In this document: positions 7,138-13,486 of the stretch, piece after piece
Layout: the number at the start of each line of letters is the position of its first letter
How positions within the stretch are numbered: position 1 is the first letter of the stretch
Source: Desulfobacterales bacterium
GTDB taxonomy: Bacteria; Desulfobacterota; Desulfobacteria; Desulfobacterales; UBA2174_A
Assembly (NCBI GenBank): GCA_025454075.1
Contig: JALOPD010000079.1
Span: forward strand, 1 to 13,663
Direction of reading: 5' to 3'
Length of the DNA stretch: 13,663 nucleotides
Notes under the pieces: generated by a model
The model's input: the letters and a program-made list of their open reading frames with translations, nothing else
Databases searched by the model: none
What the model was told of the DNA's origin: nothing
Position numbers and translations under genes: made by a program

Positions 7138-9492
7138 ATGAACGACTACCATGTGATCAACAGCCGCCTGCCCCGTTTGGATGCTCCCGCCAAGGCAACG
7201 GGTCGGGCGGTTTTCATCGACGACATGTCCTTTCCGGGCATGCTGCACGCCGCGCTGCTCCAAAGCCCGCTGCCGCATGCCCGTATTCGATCGATCGACA
7301 CTTCCAGGGCCGAGCGGCTGCCCGGCGTCAAGGCGGTGATCACGGCCAAGGATGCCGGGATGGTGCGGTACGGCGTCAGCCCGGCGCGCTACGACGAGAC
7401 CGTCTTCTGCCTTGACCGGGTTCGTTATGTCGGTGATGAAATCGCCGCGGTCGCGGCCGTCGACCCGCAAACGGCCGAGGAGGCCGTCGGTCTGATCAGA
7501 GTGGACTACGAGGAGCTGCCGGCCGTATTGACCATCGAGGAGGCCATGGCCGAGGGGGCCCCGCTGCTGCACGCCGAATTCCCCCGCAACATCTCCGCCG
7601 AAGTGCACCAGGAGTTCGGCGATGTGGTCGAAGCCCTGAAGGCCTGCGACCTCGTTAGAACGACCACCTTCAAGAACAAGCGCCAGGACGGGGCCTTTCT
7701 CGAAACGCCCGGGTGCATCGCGGTCTACGACCTGGATGGCCGCCTGACCCTGCACAGCTCCACCCAGGCGCCGCATTATGTCCAGCGCACGCTGGCCATG
7801 GTGCTGGGGCTGCCGGTCGGCAGGGTGCGGGTGGTCAAGCCTTACGTCGGCGGAGGCTTCGGGATCAAGGCCGCCGCCAACACCGGCGAACTGGCCGCCT
7901 GTCTCCTGGCCCGCAGGACCGGCAAGCCGGTCAAGTTCATCTACTCGCGCGAGCAGGTCTTCATGCTCTGCCGCGCCCGGCACCAGTTCGTGCACCGCAT
8001 GACCACCGGCGTAAAGAAGGACGGGACCCTGCTCGCCCTGCAGCACGAGTGCCACTTAGACGGCGGGGCCTACTCGAGTTTCGGAATCGCCACGGTTTAT
8101 TACGCCGGGAGCCTGCTAGGCGGACCTTACAAGCTGCCCAACATGAAATACGACGGGTGGCGGGTCTACACCAACAAGCCGACCTGCGGCGCCCAGCGCG
8201 GTCACGGCGGGGTGGCCGCGCGCGCGGCCTGGGAGCAGCAGCTGGACATGATCGCCGAAGAGCTCGGGATGGACCCGATCGAACTGCGGCTGAAGAACAT
8301 GATGCGGGCCGGCGATGTGACCTGCAACGATTTGAACATGAGCAGCCTGGGCATGCAGGAGTGCATCGAAGCCGTGCGGGATTCCTCCGGCTGGAACTCC
8401 AAAAAAGGCAAGCTGCCCAAGGGCAAGGGGATCGGCATGGCCTGCGGATTCTTCGTTTCGGGGGCCGGCTATCCCATCTACCGCTCCGACACCTATCATT
8501 GCACGGCCACGGTCAAGCTGGCCGAGGACGGCGGCACCGCGCAGGTCTACTCGGCTTCGGCCGAGATCGGCCAGGGGTCGGACACGGCTTTCGGCATGAT
8601 CGCAGCCGAGGCTCTGGGGGTTCCGCTGGACTGCGTGCGGGTAACTTCGGGCGACACGGATTTCGGCGTGGACCTCGGGGCCTATTCCAGTCGGCAGACG
8701 CTGATGACGGGCCACGCTGTCAAGGACGCGGCGCAGGAGGTCAAGCGTCAGGTGTTGGAAGCGTTGGCGGAGGAGTTGAAGATACAGGCCGCAGATATGG
8801 ACATCAAGGAGGGGCGCATCGTTTTCGAGAACGGCCCTGTGTATTTCAGCGCGATCCGCAGCCGCTACATCAAGGAGCACCGCGGCTGGACCGACAGCCC
8901 GCAGGAGGACTTCCTGACCTTTCGCGAGGCGTCCCGAATCGCCTATCTAACCAAGGGCACCATCGTCGGCACCGGCCGGTACAAGCCCCCACCCCTGGGT
9001 GGCCGGTTCAAGGGAGCGGCCGTGGGGACATCACCGGCCTACGGGTGCTCGGCCCAGGTGGTGGAGGTGAGCGTCGACACCGAAACCGGCAAAATCGTCA
9101 TCGAGAAAATCACCGATGCCCATGACTGCGGCCGGGCCATCAACCGGACCTCGGTCGAGGGCCAGATGGAGGGCTCGGTCGCCATGGGTATGGGCGAGGC
9201 GCTTTTCGAAGAGGTCAAGTTCGACGAGCGCGGCCGGGTCATCAACTGCGACTTGGCCGAATACAAGCTGGTGACCGCCTTGGACATGCCGCCGGTAGAC
9301 GCCATCATCGTCGAGAGCAACGAGCCCAACGGGCCGTTCGGCGCCAAGGAGGTGGGCGAGGGGGCCATCATGCCGACCATCCCTGCCATTCTGAATGCGG
9401 TCTACGACGCCACCGGCCTGCGTATTCACGAATTGCCGCTGACCTCCGAGCGGGTGCATGCGGCTCTGAAGGCCAGGGGTGAAAAAAAATGA
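7138..9492 (+). CDS. Molybdenum-binding catalytic subunit of xanthine-dehydrogenase-family hydroxylase
   Basis: Large subunit, 784 residues, holding the molybdopterin cofactor and the active site that hydroxylates (or reductively dehydroxylates) a substrate. The N-terminal a/b hammerhead domain (about 15-130) contains RLDAPAKATGRAVF. Cofactor-contact motifs follow: RQDGAFLE (182-189, with the expected cofactor-contact Gln183), VGGGFGIK (237-244), CGAQRGHGG (350-358), AEIGQGSDT (475-483) and GAYSSRQTLMTGHAV (514-528). The base Glu741 is in GAKEVGEGAI. RGHG and RQDGAF replace the more usual RGFG/RAFG and Q-H forms, so the pocket is not a standard xanthine dehydrogenase one. KGAAVGTSPAYG is reminiscent of 4-hydroxybenzoyl-CoA reductase large subunits, but the partner FAD subunit lacks that enzyme's [4Fe-4S] loop. 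The substrate is undetermined. GGAGG precedes the ATG. The 3' end overlaps the next gene at an A8 run. Confidence 0.95.
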   Translation: MNDYHVINSRLPRLDAPAKATGRAVFIDDMSFPGMLHAALLQSPLPHARIRSIDTSRAERLPGVKAVITAKDAGMVRYGVSPARYDETVFCLDRVRYVGDEIAAVAAVDPQTAEEAVGLIRVDYEELPAVLTIEEAMAEGAPLLHAEFPRNISAEVHQEFGDVVEALKACDLVRTTTFKNKRQDGAFLETPGCIAVYDLDGRLTLHSSTQAPHYVQRTLAMVLGLPVGRVRVVKPYVGGGFGIKAAANTGELAACLLARRTGKPVKFIYSREQVFMLCRARHQFVHRMTTGVKKDGTLLALQHECHLDGGAYSSFGIATVYYAGSLLGGPYKLPNMKYDGWRVYTNKPTCGAQRGHGGVAARAAWEQQLDMIAEELGMDPIELRLKNMMRAGDVTCNDLNMSSLGMQECIEAVRDSSGWNSKKGKLPKGKGIGMACGFFVSGAGYPIYRSDTYHCTATVKLAEDGGTAQVYSASAEIGQGSDTAFGMIAAEALGVPLDCVRVTSGDTDFGVDLGAYSSRQTLMTGHAVKDAAQEVKRQVLEALAEELKIQAADMDIKEGRIVFENGPVYFSAIRSRYIKEHRGWTDSPQEDFLTFREASRIAYLTKGTIVGTGRYKPPPLGGRFKGAAVGTSPAYGCSAQVVEVSVDTETGKIVIEKITDAHDCGRAINRTSVEGQMEGSVAMGMGEALFEEVKFDERGRVINCDLAEYKLVTALDMPPVDAIIVESNEPNGPFGAKEVGEGAIMPTIPAILNAVYDATGLRIHELPLTSERVHAALKARGEKK

Positions 9493-10246
9493 TGGCTCCA
9501 TGCTGACGGAGGAGGAGGCCCGGCGCTACAGCCGGCAGATGCAGCTGCCAGAGATCGGGTTGGAGGGCCAGGCCAGAATCGCCGCCAGTCGCGTGATGGT
9601 GGCCGGTCTGGGCGGCCTGGGGTCGATTGCCGCCTATTACCTCGCGGCGGCCGGAGTGGGGTATCTCAAGCTGGTCGACCGCGACCGGGTGGCTCTGGAA
9701 AACCTGAACCGCCAGATTCTCCACACCACCGCCGACATCGGCCGCCCGAAGTCGGAATCGGCATATGAAAAGTTGAGTCGCCTGAATCCGCACTGCCGCG
9801 CCGAGGCGGTTCACGCGTCCATCGACGACGGGAGCGCGGAGGCGCTGCTCGGGGATTGCAGCGTGATCGTCGACGCCACAGATAACCGCGAAACCCGTCA
9901 GGCGCTCAATCGGGCCTCGGTAAGATACCGCTTGCCGTTCATCTATGGCGGGATCAGCGGGTGGGATGGCATGACCGCGACGTTCATTCCCGGCAGGGGG
10001 CCATGCTTCAGTTGCCTGTTCCCGAACCAGGAAGTCGCAAACGAGTCATCGCCGCCTCCGGTGCTGGGGCCGACGGCAGGAATTGTAGCCTCGATCCAAG
10101 CCTTGGAAACCCTGCGCGTTCTAGTGGGGTGCCCTCCGCGTCTGGCCGGCCGGCTCCTGAGGGTTACCGGGCTGACCATGGAATTTCATTTCCTGCCGAT
10201 CGATCGCAACCCGCTTTGTCCGGTCTGCGGCGGCCGGACCGCATGA
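9479..10246 (+). CDS. ThiF/MoeB/HesA-family sulfur-carrier adenylyltransferase
   Basis: E1-like enzyme that adenylates the C-terminal glycine of a ubiquitin-like sulfur carrier. It has 255 residues. The nucleotide loop is GLGGLGS (43-49), then D67 and D69 with the ENLNRQ arginine finger region (N75, R78), VDATDN (131-136) and the helix TAGIVASIQALETLR. Two CxxC pairs, C176/C179 (GPCFSCLFP) and C247/C250 (CPVCGG), should hold structural zinc. No rhodanese domain is fused. The GTG at 9479 overlaps the hydroxylase stop by 14 bases; an alternative in-frame ATG is at 9500, neither with a strong ribosome-binding site. The next gene, 16 bases on, encodes a Gly-Gly-ending carrier that is its obvious partner. 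MoeB, ThiF or a dedicated paralogue cannot be separated by eye; its place in a hydroxylase operon favours a dedicated role. Confidence 0.92.
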   Translation: MKKNDGSMLTEEEARRYSRQMQLPEIGLEGQARIAASRVMVAGLGGLGSIAAYYLAAAGVGYLKLVDRDRVALENLNRQILHTTADIGRPKSESAYEKLSRLNPHCRAEAVHASIDDGSAEALLGDCSVIVDATDNRETRQALNRASVRYRLPFIYGGISGWDGMTATFIPGRGPCFSCLFPNQEVANESSPPPVLGPTAGIVASIQALETLRVLVGCPPRLAGRLLRVTGLTMEFHFLPIDRNPLCPVCGGRTA

Positions 10247-10262
10247 AGCGCCCAACGATTCC

Positions 10263-10475
10263 ATGAGCGATCGAATCCGAATCGTCGTGAACGGAATGGC
10301 TCAAGAGGTGCCGCCGTCCGCGACGCTGACCGATCTCATCGGCCTCTTCGGCGAGATGGACCCCGACCTGATCGTCGAGCTCAACGGCCGTTTTGTCTTC
10401 GCCCAGGATTATGCCGCTACGAGAGTGGCTCCCAACGACCGGGTGGAGTTCATCCACCCTAATTTCGGCGGATAG
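10263..10475 (+). CDS. ThiS/MoaD-family ubiquitin-like sulfur carrier protein
   Basis: A 70-residue beta-grasp protein: IRIVVNGMAQEV, then ATLTDLIGLFG, then IVELNGRFVF, VAPNDRVEFIHP and the terminal NFGG. The free Gly69-Gly70 end is what a ThiF/MoeB enzyme adenylates and converts to a thiocarboxylate. The length and the VNG...VELNG...NDRVE pattern resemble ThiS more than the ~80-residue MoaD. No thiamine genes and no moaE are present in the window. It starts 16 bases after the ThiF-like gene and is the last gene of the operon. The likely role (inference) is a sulfur donor for the molybdenum cofactor, or for the sulfido ligand of the hydroxylase in the same operon. Confidence 0.9.
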   Translation: MSDRIRIVVNGMAQEVPPSATLTDLIGLFGEMDPDLIVELNGRFVFAQDYAATRVAPNDRVEFIHPNFGG

Positions 10476-10511
10476 CTGAAAGAAGGGGGCGGGAAAGCAT
10501 GCGCGCGCGAG

Positions 10512-10742
10512 CTAATCGATCCGGATGATCTTGACCCGGTGCCCGATCCACTCCGGCGGCAGATAGATCCTGCCGCTGTGGGCGCACGGTTTGACCTGTT
10601 TTTCGATTATCTCACTGCCGAAAATTTCAATCCTGGCCAGGCTCCCGATGACCATGAGATTGGCGTGGGGGAGGGCTTCTGCCGGGCGATTCTCTTCGCC
10701 ATCGGATGGAAGGGCTCTGCGGAGTTTATTCTCCTGCACCAC
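10512..10742 (-). CDS. DUF2080-like small protein (transposon-associated, AbrB-like pattern)
   Basis: The last ~47 residues match the pattern I remember for DUF2080 family putative transposon-encoded proteins of archaea and sulfate reducers: RIEIFGSEIIEKQVKP, then SGRIYLPPEWIGHRVKIIRID. The usual SGNSGR turn is CAHSGR here. The SGRIYLPPEW core also resembles the swapped-hairpin AbrB DNA-binding fold (inference). The GTG at 10742 has GAGG about 11 bases upstream. However, family proteins are usually under 65 residues, and similarity begins only after the in-frame ATG at 10655, so the true start may be 10655 (47 residues). No transposase, terminal repeats or target duplication are seen next to it. 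It converges on the sulfur-carrier gene and diverges from modA. Confidence 0.6.
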   Translation of the reverse strand: MVQENKLRRALPSDGEENRPAEALPHANLMVIGSLARIEIFGSEIIEKQVKPCAHSGRIYLPPEWIGHRVKIIRID

Positions 10743-10880
10743 GGTAAAGGGTTCCTCTGGTTGCGTCGCTCACGGCGGCTGTCCCGGTGGAAACCTATAG
10801 CCCACCGCTGGACCTTCGCGCAGTCGCCCGGCAGGCCGTCGAGCTTTCGCCCAGCCGGAAATGCGCAAGGCAGTCATAAA

Positions 10881-10924
10881 TTCTTATTGGCATATTTGGG
10901 AGCATATGTCAAAAATGATATATA
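10881..10924 (-). promoter_or_regulatory. AT-rich TTGACA element, second copy
   Basis: Read on the minus strand, 10924-10904 matches 4050-4070 of the plus strand in 19 of 21 positions, including TATATATCATT and TTGACA. Both copies are followed by ATAAGAA, after 16 bases here and 13 bases in the other copy. It faces leftward, toward the DUF2080-like gene about 165 bases away. It could be a promoter with a TTGACA -35 or a binding site shared by the two loci. Confidence 0.35.
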
Positions 10925-10988
10925 AATCAGCTTGCATCCCGCACCGATCCCAGGCCCTTGAGGCCGCCTTCCAGGATTCATCTCACAC

Positions 10989-11012
10989 GCAATTATAGGT
11001 ACACTATATTGC
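10989..11012. promoter_or_regulatory. Inverted repeat upstream of modA (candidate operator)
   Basis: GCAATTATAG and CTATATTGC face each other around GTACA, forming a near-perfect dyad with one extra T in the left arm. The inner TATAG-N5-CTATA is perfect. It lies about 140 bases before the modA start and about 80 bases before the second palindrome. The TATAG/CTATA halves recall molybdate-regulator (ModE) sites, but the match is loose. Confidence 0.35.
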
Positions 11013-11055
11013 AGGGGTATCTGCAGCGGTGTTTCTCTACCGGAATAAATTGGTA

Positions 11056-11104
11056 TTGACAGCGAGACCGATGGTGTGCGAACAGGATCGCGCTATGCTA
11101 ATAT
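11056..11104 (+). promoter_or_regulatory. Candidate modABC promoter
   Basis: A perfect TTGACA box is at 11056-11061, but 17 bases later there is only CGAACA, a poor -10. An alternative is the extended -10 TGCTAATAT at 11096-11104, inside the palindrome, without a good -35. Either way the palindrome would cover the -10 or start-site region. Confidence 0.35.
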
Positions 11105-11113
11105 TAGCATAGC
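11092..11113. promoter_or_regulatory. Perfect 22-base palindrome before modA (candidate ModE/TunR-type operator)
   Basis: The arm GCTATGCTAAT is followed at once by its exact reverse complement. It ends 38 bases before the modA ATG. With the TTGACA box at 11056 as the -35, it would sit on the transcription start, a classic repressor position. The GCTAT...ATAGC ends resemble the outer parts of ModE operators (CGCTATATA...), which is established for modABC in enterobacteria. No ModE- or TunR-type gene is in the window. Confidence 0.55.
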
Positions 11114-11151
11114 AGGCTCAATCCGTTTTCTCGCCCGGCGAAGGAGGAAAG

Positions 11152-11919
11152 ATGGGAGATTTTCTGAAGTCCTTTTCATTGCTTCTAATTCCCGTGCTGC
11201 TATCGGTTCCCGGAAGGGCATCCGCCGATGAGATCACCGTGTTTGCGGCAGCTTCTCTGACCAACGCGCTGAGCGAGGCGGGCTTGGCGTTCGAGCAAAA
11301 GGAGAAGCACCCCGTTCGTTTCTCCTTCGCATCCTCATCCGCCCTGGCCAAACAGATCGAAAACGGCGCACCGGCCAATATATTCATCTCAGCCGATCAG
11401 GAATGGATGGATTATCTCGAACAGCGTAAATTGATCGCAGAGGGCAGTCGCGTCGACCTGCTCGGCAACCGCCTGGTGCTGATTGCCCCGGCCAACAGTA
11501 CCCTCAGCCTCGAGCTCAAGCCAGGAGTCAACCTGAGCGAAATTCTGTCCGGCGGACTCTTGGCAACCGGCGATCCGGACCATGTGCCGGTCGGCAAGTA
11601 CGCCCGGGCCGCGCTTGGAAAGCTGGCCGTCTGGCAAGGCCTCGAGGGGCGGATCGCACGGGCGGACAGCGTGCGTGCCGCCTTGGCGCTAGTCGAGCGC
11701 GCCGAGTGCCCGCTGGGGATTGTTTATGCCACCGACGCGGCAGGCTCCCGAAAAGTGAAGGTGGTCGGGACCTTTCCGGCGGACAGTCATCCGCCCATCG
11801 TCTATCCGGCCGCCCTGGTGAAGGGCAAGGACACGCCGGCAGCGCGCAGCCTGCTCGAGTTCCTGAAAAGCCCGGCGGCCAGGCCCATATTCGAGAAGCA
11901 GGGCTTCGCGGTCAAATGA
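11152..11919 (+). CDS. modA: Molybdate ABC transporter periplasmic binding protein ModA
   Basis: Captures molybdate (often tungstate too) in the periplasm and delivers it to ModBC. It has 255 residues with a Sec signal peptide: FLKSFSLLLIPVLLSV, then a likely cut after GRASA near residue 25. The mature part opens with ITVFAAASLTNAL, whose Ser is the usual oxyanion contact. It continues with FASSSALAKQIENGAPANIF, then TGDPDHVPVGKYARAAL in the centre and LGIVYATDA, the normal ModA set. AAGGAGG lies eight bases before the ATG. The stop overlaps the modB start as ATGA. The perfect palindrome just upstream suggests metal-dependent repression. Confidence 0.95.
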   Translation: MGDFLKSFSLLLIPVLLSVPGRASADEITVFAAASLTNALSEAGLAFEQKEKHPVRFSFASSSALAKQIENGAPANIFISADQEWMDYLEQRKLIAEGSRVDLLGNRLVLIAPANSTLSLELKPGVNLSEILSGGLLATGDPDHVPVGKYARAALGKLAVWQGLEGRIARADSVRAALALVERAECPLGIVYATDAAGSRKVKVVGTFPADSHPPIVYPAALVKGKDTPAARSLLEFLKSPAARPIFEKQGFAVK

Positions 11920-12617
11920 CGGCAGTATTGTCCCTCACCCCCCTGGAAGTTGAGTCGCTGCGGTTGAGCCTGTTGGTGTCGGCATGGGCCGTCGTCGCCA
12001 GCCTGCCCGCCGGCATAGCGGTCGCCTGGGTGTTGGCGCGGCTGAGATTCCCTGGAAAGATCCTGCTGGACGGACTGGTACACCTGCCTTTAGTGCTTCC
12101 GCCGGTCGTGACCGGTTACACCCTGCTGGTGCTAATGGGCAAGAACGGGCCTTTGGGATCGCTGCTCCAGGAGACCATCGGCCTCAGTTTCAGCTTCAAT
12201 TGGAAGGGGGCGGCCTTGGCCTCGGCGGTGATGGCCTTTCCTCTGCTGGTGAGGGCCATCCGGCTTTCGATCGAAGCGGTCGACCAGGGGCTGGAGGCCG
12301 CCGCGCGGACCCTGGGCGCCCGTCCGGGGCGGGTCTTCTTCACCGTAACCCTGCCGCTGGCCATGCCCGGCGTCCTGGCCGGCGTGATCCTCGCATTCGC
12401 CCGCAGCCTGGGCGAATTCGGAGCGACCATCACCTTCGTCTCCAACATCCCCGGCCAGACCCGAACGCTGCCGCTAGCGCTTTACACCCTGGCGCAAGTC
12501 CCGGGCGGCGAAGCCGGCGCCCTGCGGCTCTGCATCATCTCGGTCCTCCTGGCGCTGCTGGCAATCGTTGGCTCGGAAATTCTGGCGCAACGCCTCAATC
12601 AGCGGTTAAAGGGGTGA
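11916..12617 (+). CDS. modB: Molybdate ABC transporter permease ModB
   Basis: Inner-membrane channel subunit, 233 residues, with about five or six hydrophobic segments: SLLVSAWAVVASLPAGIAVAWVL, then LVHLPLVLPPVVTGYTLLVLM, the ALASAVMAFPLLV stretch, VLAGVILAFA and IISVLLALLAIVG. The cytoplasmic EAA loop that docks on ModC is EAARTLGARPGRVFFTVTLP. The ATG at 11916 overlaps the modA stop (ATGA), which points to translational coupling. The frame is open further upstream to 11706, but that part lies inside modA and is not expected to be translated. The stop is three bases before modC. Confidence 0.95.
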   Translation: MTAVLSLTPLEVESLRLSLLVSAWAVVASLPAGIAVAWVLARLRFPGKILLDGLVHLPLVLPPVVTGYTLLVLMGKNGPLGSLLQETIGLSFSFNWKGAALASAVMAFPLLVRAIRLSIEAVDQGLEAAARTLGARPGRVFFTVTLPLAMPGVLAGVILAFARSLGEFGATITFVSNIPGQTRTLPLALYTLAQVPGGEAGALRLCIISVLLALLAIVGSEILAQRLNQRLKG

Positions 12618-12620
12618 GCA

Positions 12621-13346
12621 ATGATCGATGTCCGGGTGACCCGGCGGCAAGGCGATTTTCAGGTGGATGCTGCCTTTCAGACCGGCAATGCAGGCATCAC
12701 GGCACTTTTCGGGCCGTCCGGCGCCGGAAAGACATCGGTAATCAACATGGTGGCAGGTTTGATTCGTCCGGACAAGGGCCGCATCGTCGTGCAGGAACGA
12801 GTCCTTTTCGATTCCAGCGACGGTGTCGACCTGCCGCCTGAAAAACGCTCCATCGGGTTTATTTTTCAGGACGGCCGCCTGTTCCCGCACCTGACCGTTC
12901 GCGGCAACCTGACTTACGGGATGAAACTGATCCCGCGCGCTCGGCGCCTGATCAGCTTCGAGCAGGTGGTTGCCCTGCTCGGCATCGAACACCTTCTTGG
13001 CCGGCGTCCAACAGGGCTTTCCGGGGGTGAGAAGCAGCGGGTTGCCATCGGCAGGGCGCTGCTGACCAGCCCGCGGCTGCTCTTGATGGACGAGCCCTTG
13101 TCTTCTATCGATGAGCCCCGTAAAAATGAAGTCCTGCCCTTTATCGCCAAGCTGCCGCGCACATTTCGGATCCCGATTCTTTATGTCACTCATTCCACTT
13201 TGGAAATCCAACGCCTGGCTGACTGCCTGGTACTCATGCAAGCCGGCAAATCGACCGCCATCGGAGACGTTCCCGAGCTATTGATTCGGATGCAAGGTCG
13301 AGCTGACCTGCCAGCCCAGGGCAGTTGCTCGCGGGATGTCTGTTAG
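12621..13346 (+). CDS. modC: Molybdate ABC transporter ATPase ModC, without C-terminal TOBE/Mop domain
   Basis: ATPase that drives ModB. Motifs in order: Walker A GPSGAGKTS (31-39), Q-loop IFQD (Q83), signature LSGGEKQR (133-140), Walker B LLLMDEP (153-159, E158), D-loop SSID and H-loop THS (H191). The order and the LLMDEPLSSIDEPRKNEVLPF stretch fit ModC. At 241 residues it stops soon after the nucleotide-binding domain, whereas E. coli ModC has about 352 residues and ends in a molybdate-binding TOBE (Mop) domain. The bases after the stop do not continue that domain in any frame I tried. This is therefore a naturally short or C-terminally lost form that lacks the usual feedback site. GGGG-type ribosome binding lies at the end of modB; spacing is three bases. 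Confidence 0.93.
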   Translation: MIDVRVTRRQGDFQVDAAFQTGNAGITALFGPSGAGKTSVINMVAGLIRPDKGRIVVQERVLFDSSDGVDLPPEKRSIGFIFQDGRLFPHLTVRGNLTYGMKLIPRARRLISFEQVVALLGIEHLLGRRPTGLSGGEKQRVAIGRALLTSPRLLLMDEPLSSIDEPRKNEVLPFIAKLPRTFRIPILYVTHSTLEIQRLADCLVLMQAGKSTAIGDVPELLIRMQGRADLPAQGSCSRDVC

Positions 13347-13486
13347 TTTTCGTTTTTTTCTGTATGTTAGTAGATTTCGAAGAATCCGATTGACTCCTTC
13401 ACTGACCCTGCCATAGTCACAATCGATTGGAGCCTTGTGATCAAGGACTGACCTGTAACGTAATTCAAAATGGAGGAGATGGAGCA
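13347..13486. promoter_or_regulatory. modC to TupA-like spacer with possible promoter and short hairpin
   Basis: TTGACT (13390-13395) and CATAGT (13412-13417) are 16 bases apart, a moderate sigma-70 match. A hairpin CCTTG-TGAT-CAAGG follows at about 13432-13445, 42 bases before the start codon. A T7 run at about 13355-13361 has no clear stem in front, so it is a poor terminator candidate. Confidence 0.3.

Larger units (their letters stand above)
10476..11151. other. Spacer between hydroxylase operon and modABC
   Basis: Apart from the small minus-strand gene at 10512-10742, no convincing gene is seen. The 400 bases before modA hold the recurrent AT-rich TTGACA block (10904-10924, minus strand), the dyad at 10989-11012, a TTGACA box at 11056-11061 and the perfect 22-base palindrome at 11092-11113. 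No T-run terminator is visible after the sulfur-carrier gene. A 36-codon minus-strand frame from 10877 has no recognisable content. Confidence 0.6.

Noticed and set aside
7042..9125. Long antisense and alternative frames inside the molybdenum subunit (minus 7042-8055, minus 8116-8880, plus 7713-9125)
   Set aside because: GC-rich shadow frames of a well-supported gene, with no recognisable domains.
10743..10900. Possible riboswitch (for example a molybdenum-cofactor RNA) on the minus strand, suggested by GGTTTCCACCGGGACAGCC and a GTGG/CCAC hairpin
   Set aside because: I could not match the pairing of any riboswitch class. A covariance-model scan with Rfam would settle it; a significant hit would revive the idea.
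10539..10925. Plus-strand 128-codon frame in the spacer before modA
   Set aside because: Most of its left part is the shadow of the DUF2080-like minus-strand gene, and the rest has no recognisable content.
11706..11915. Longer start for modB
   Set aside because: The extension lies within modA. The ATG overlapping the modA stop (ATGA) gives the normal ModB length and N-terminus.
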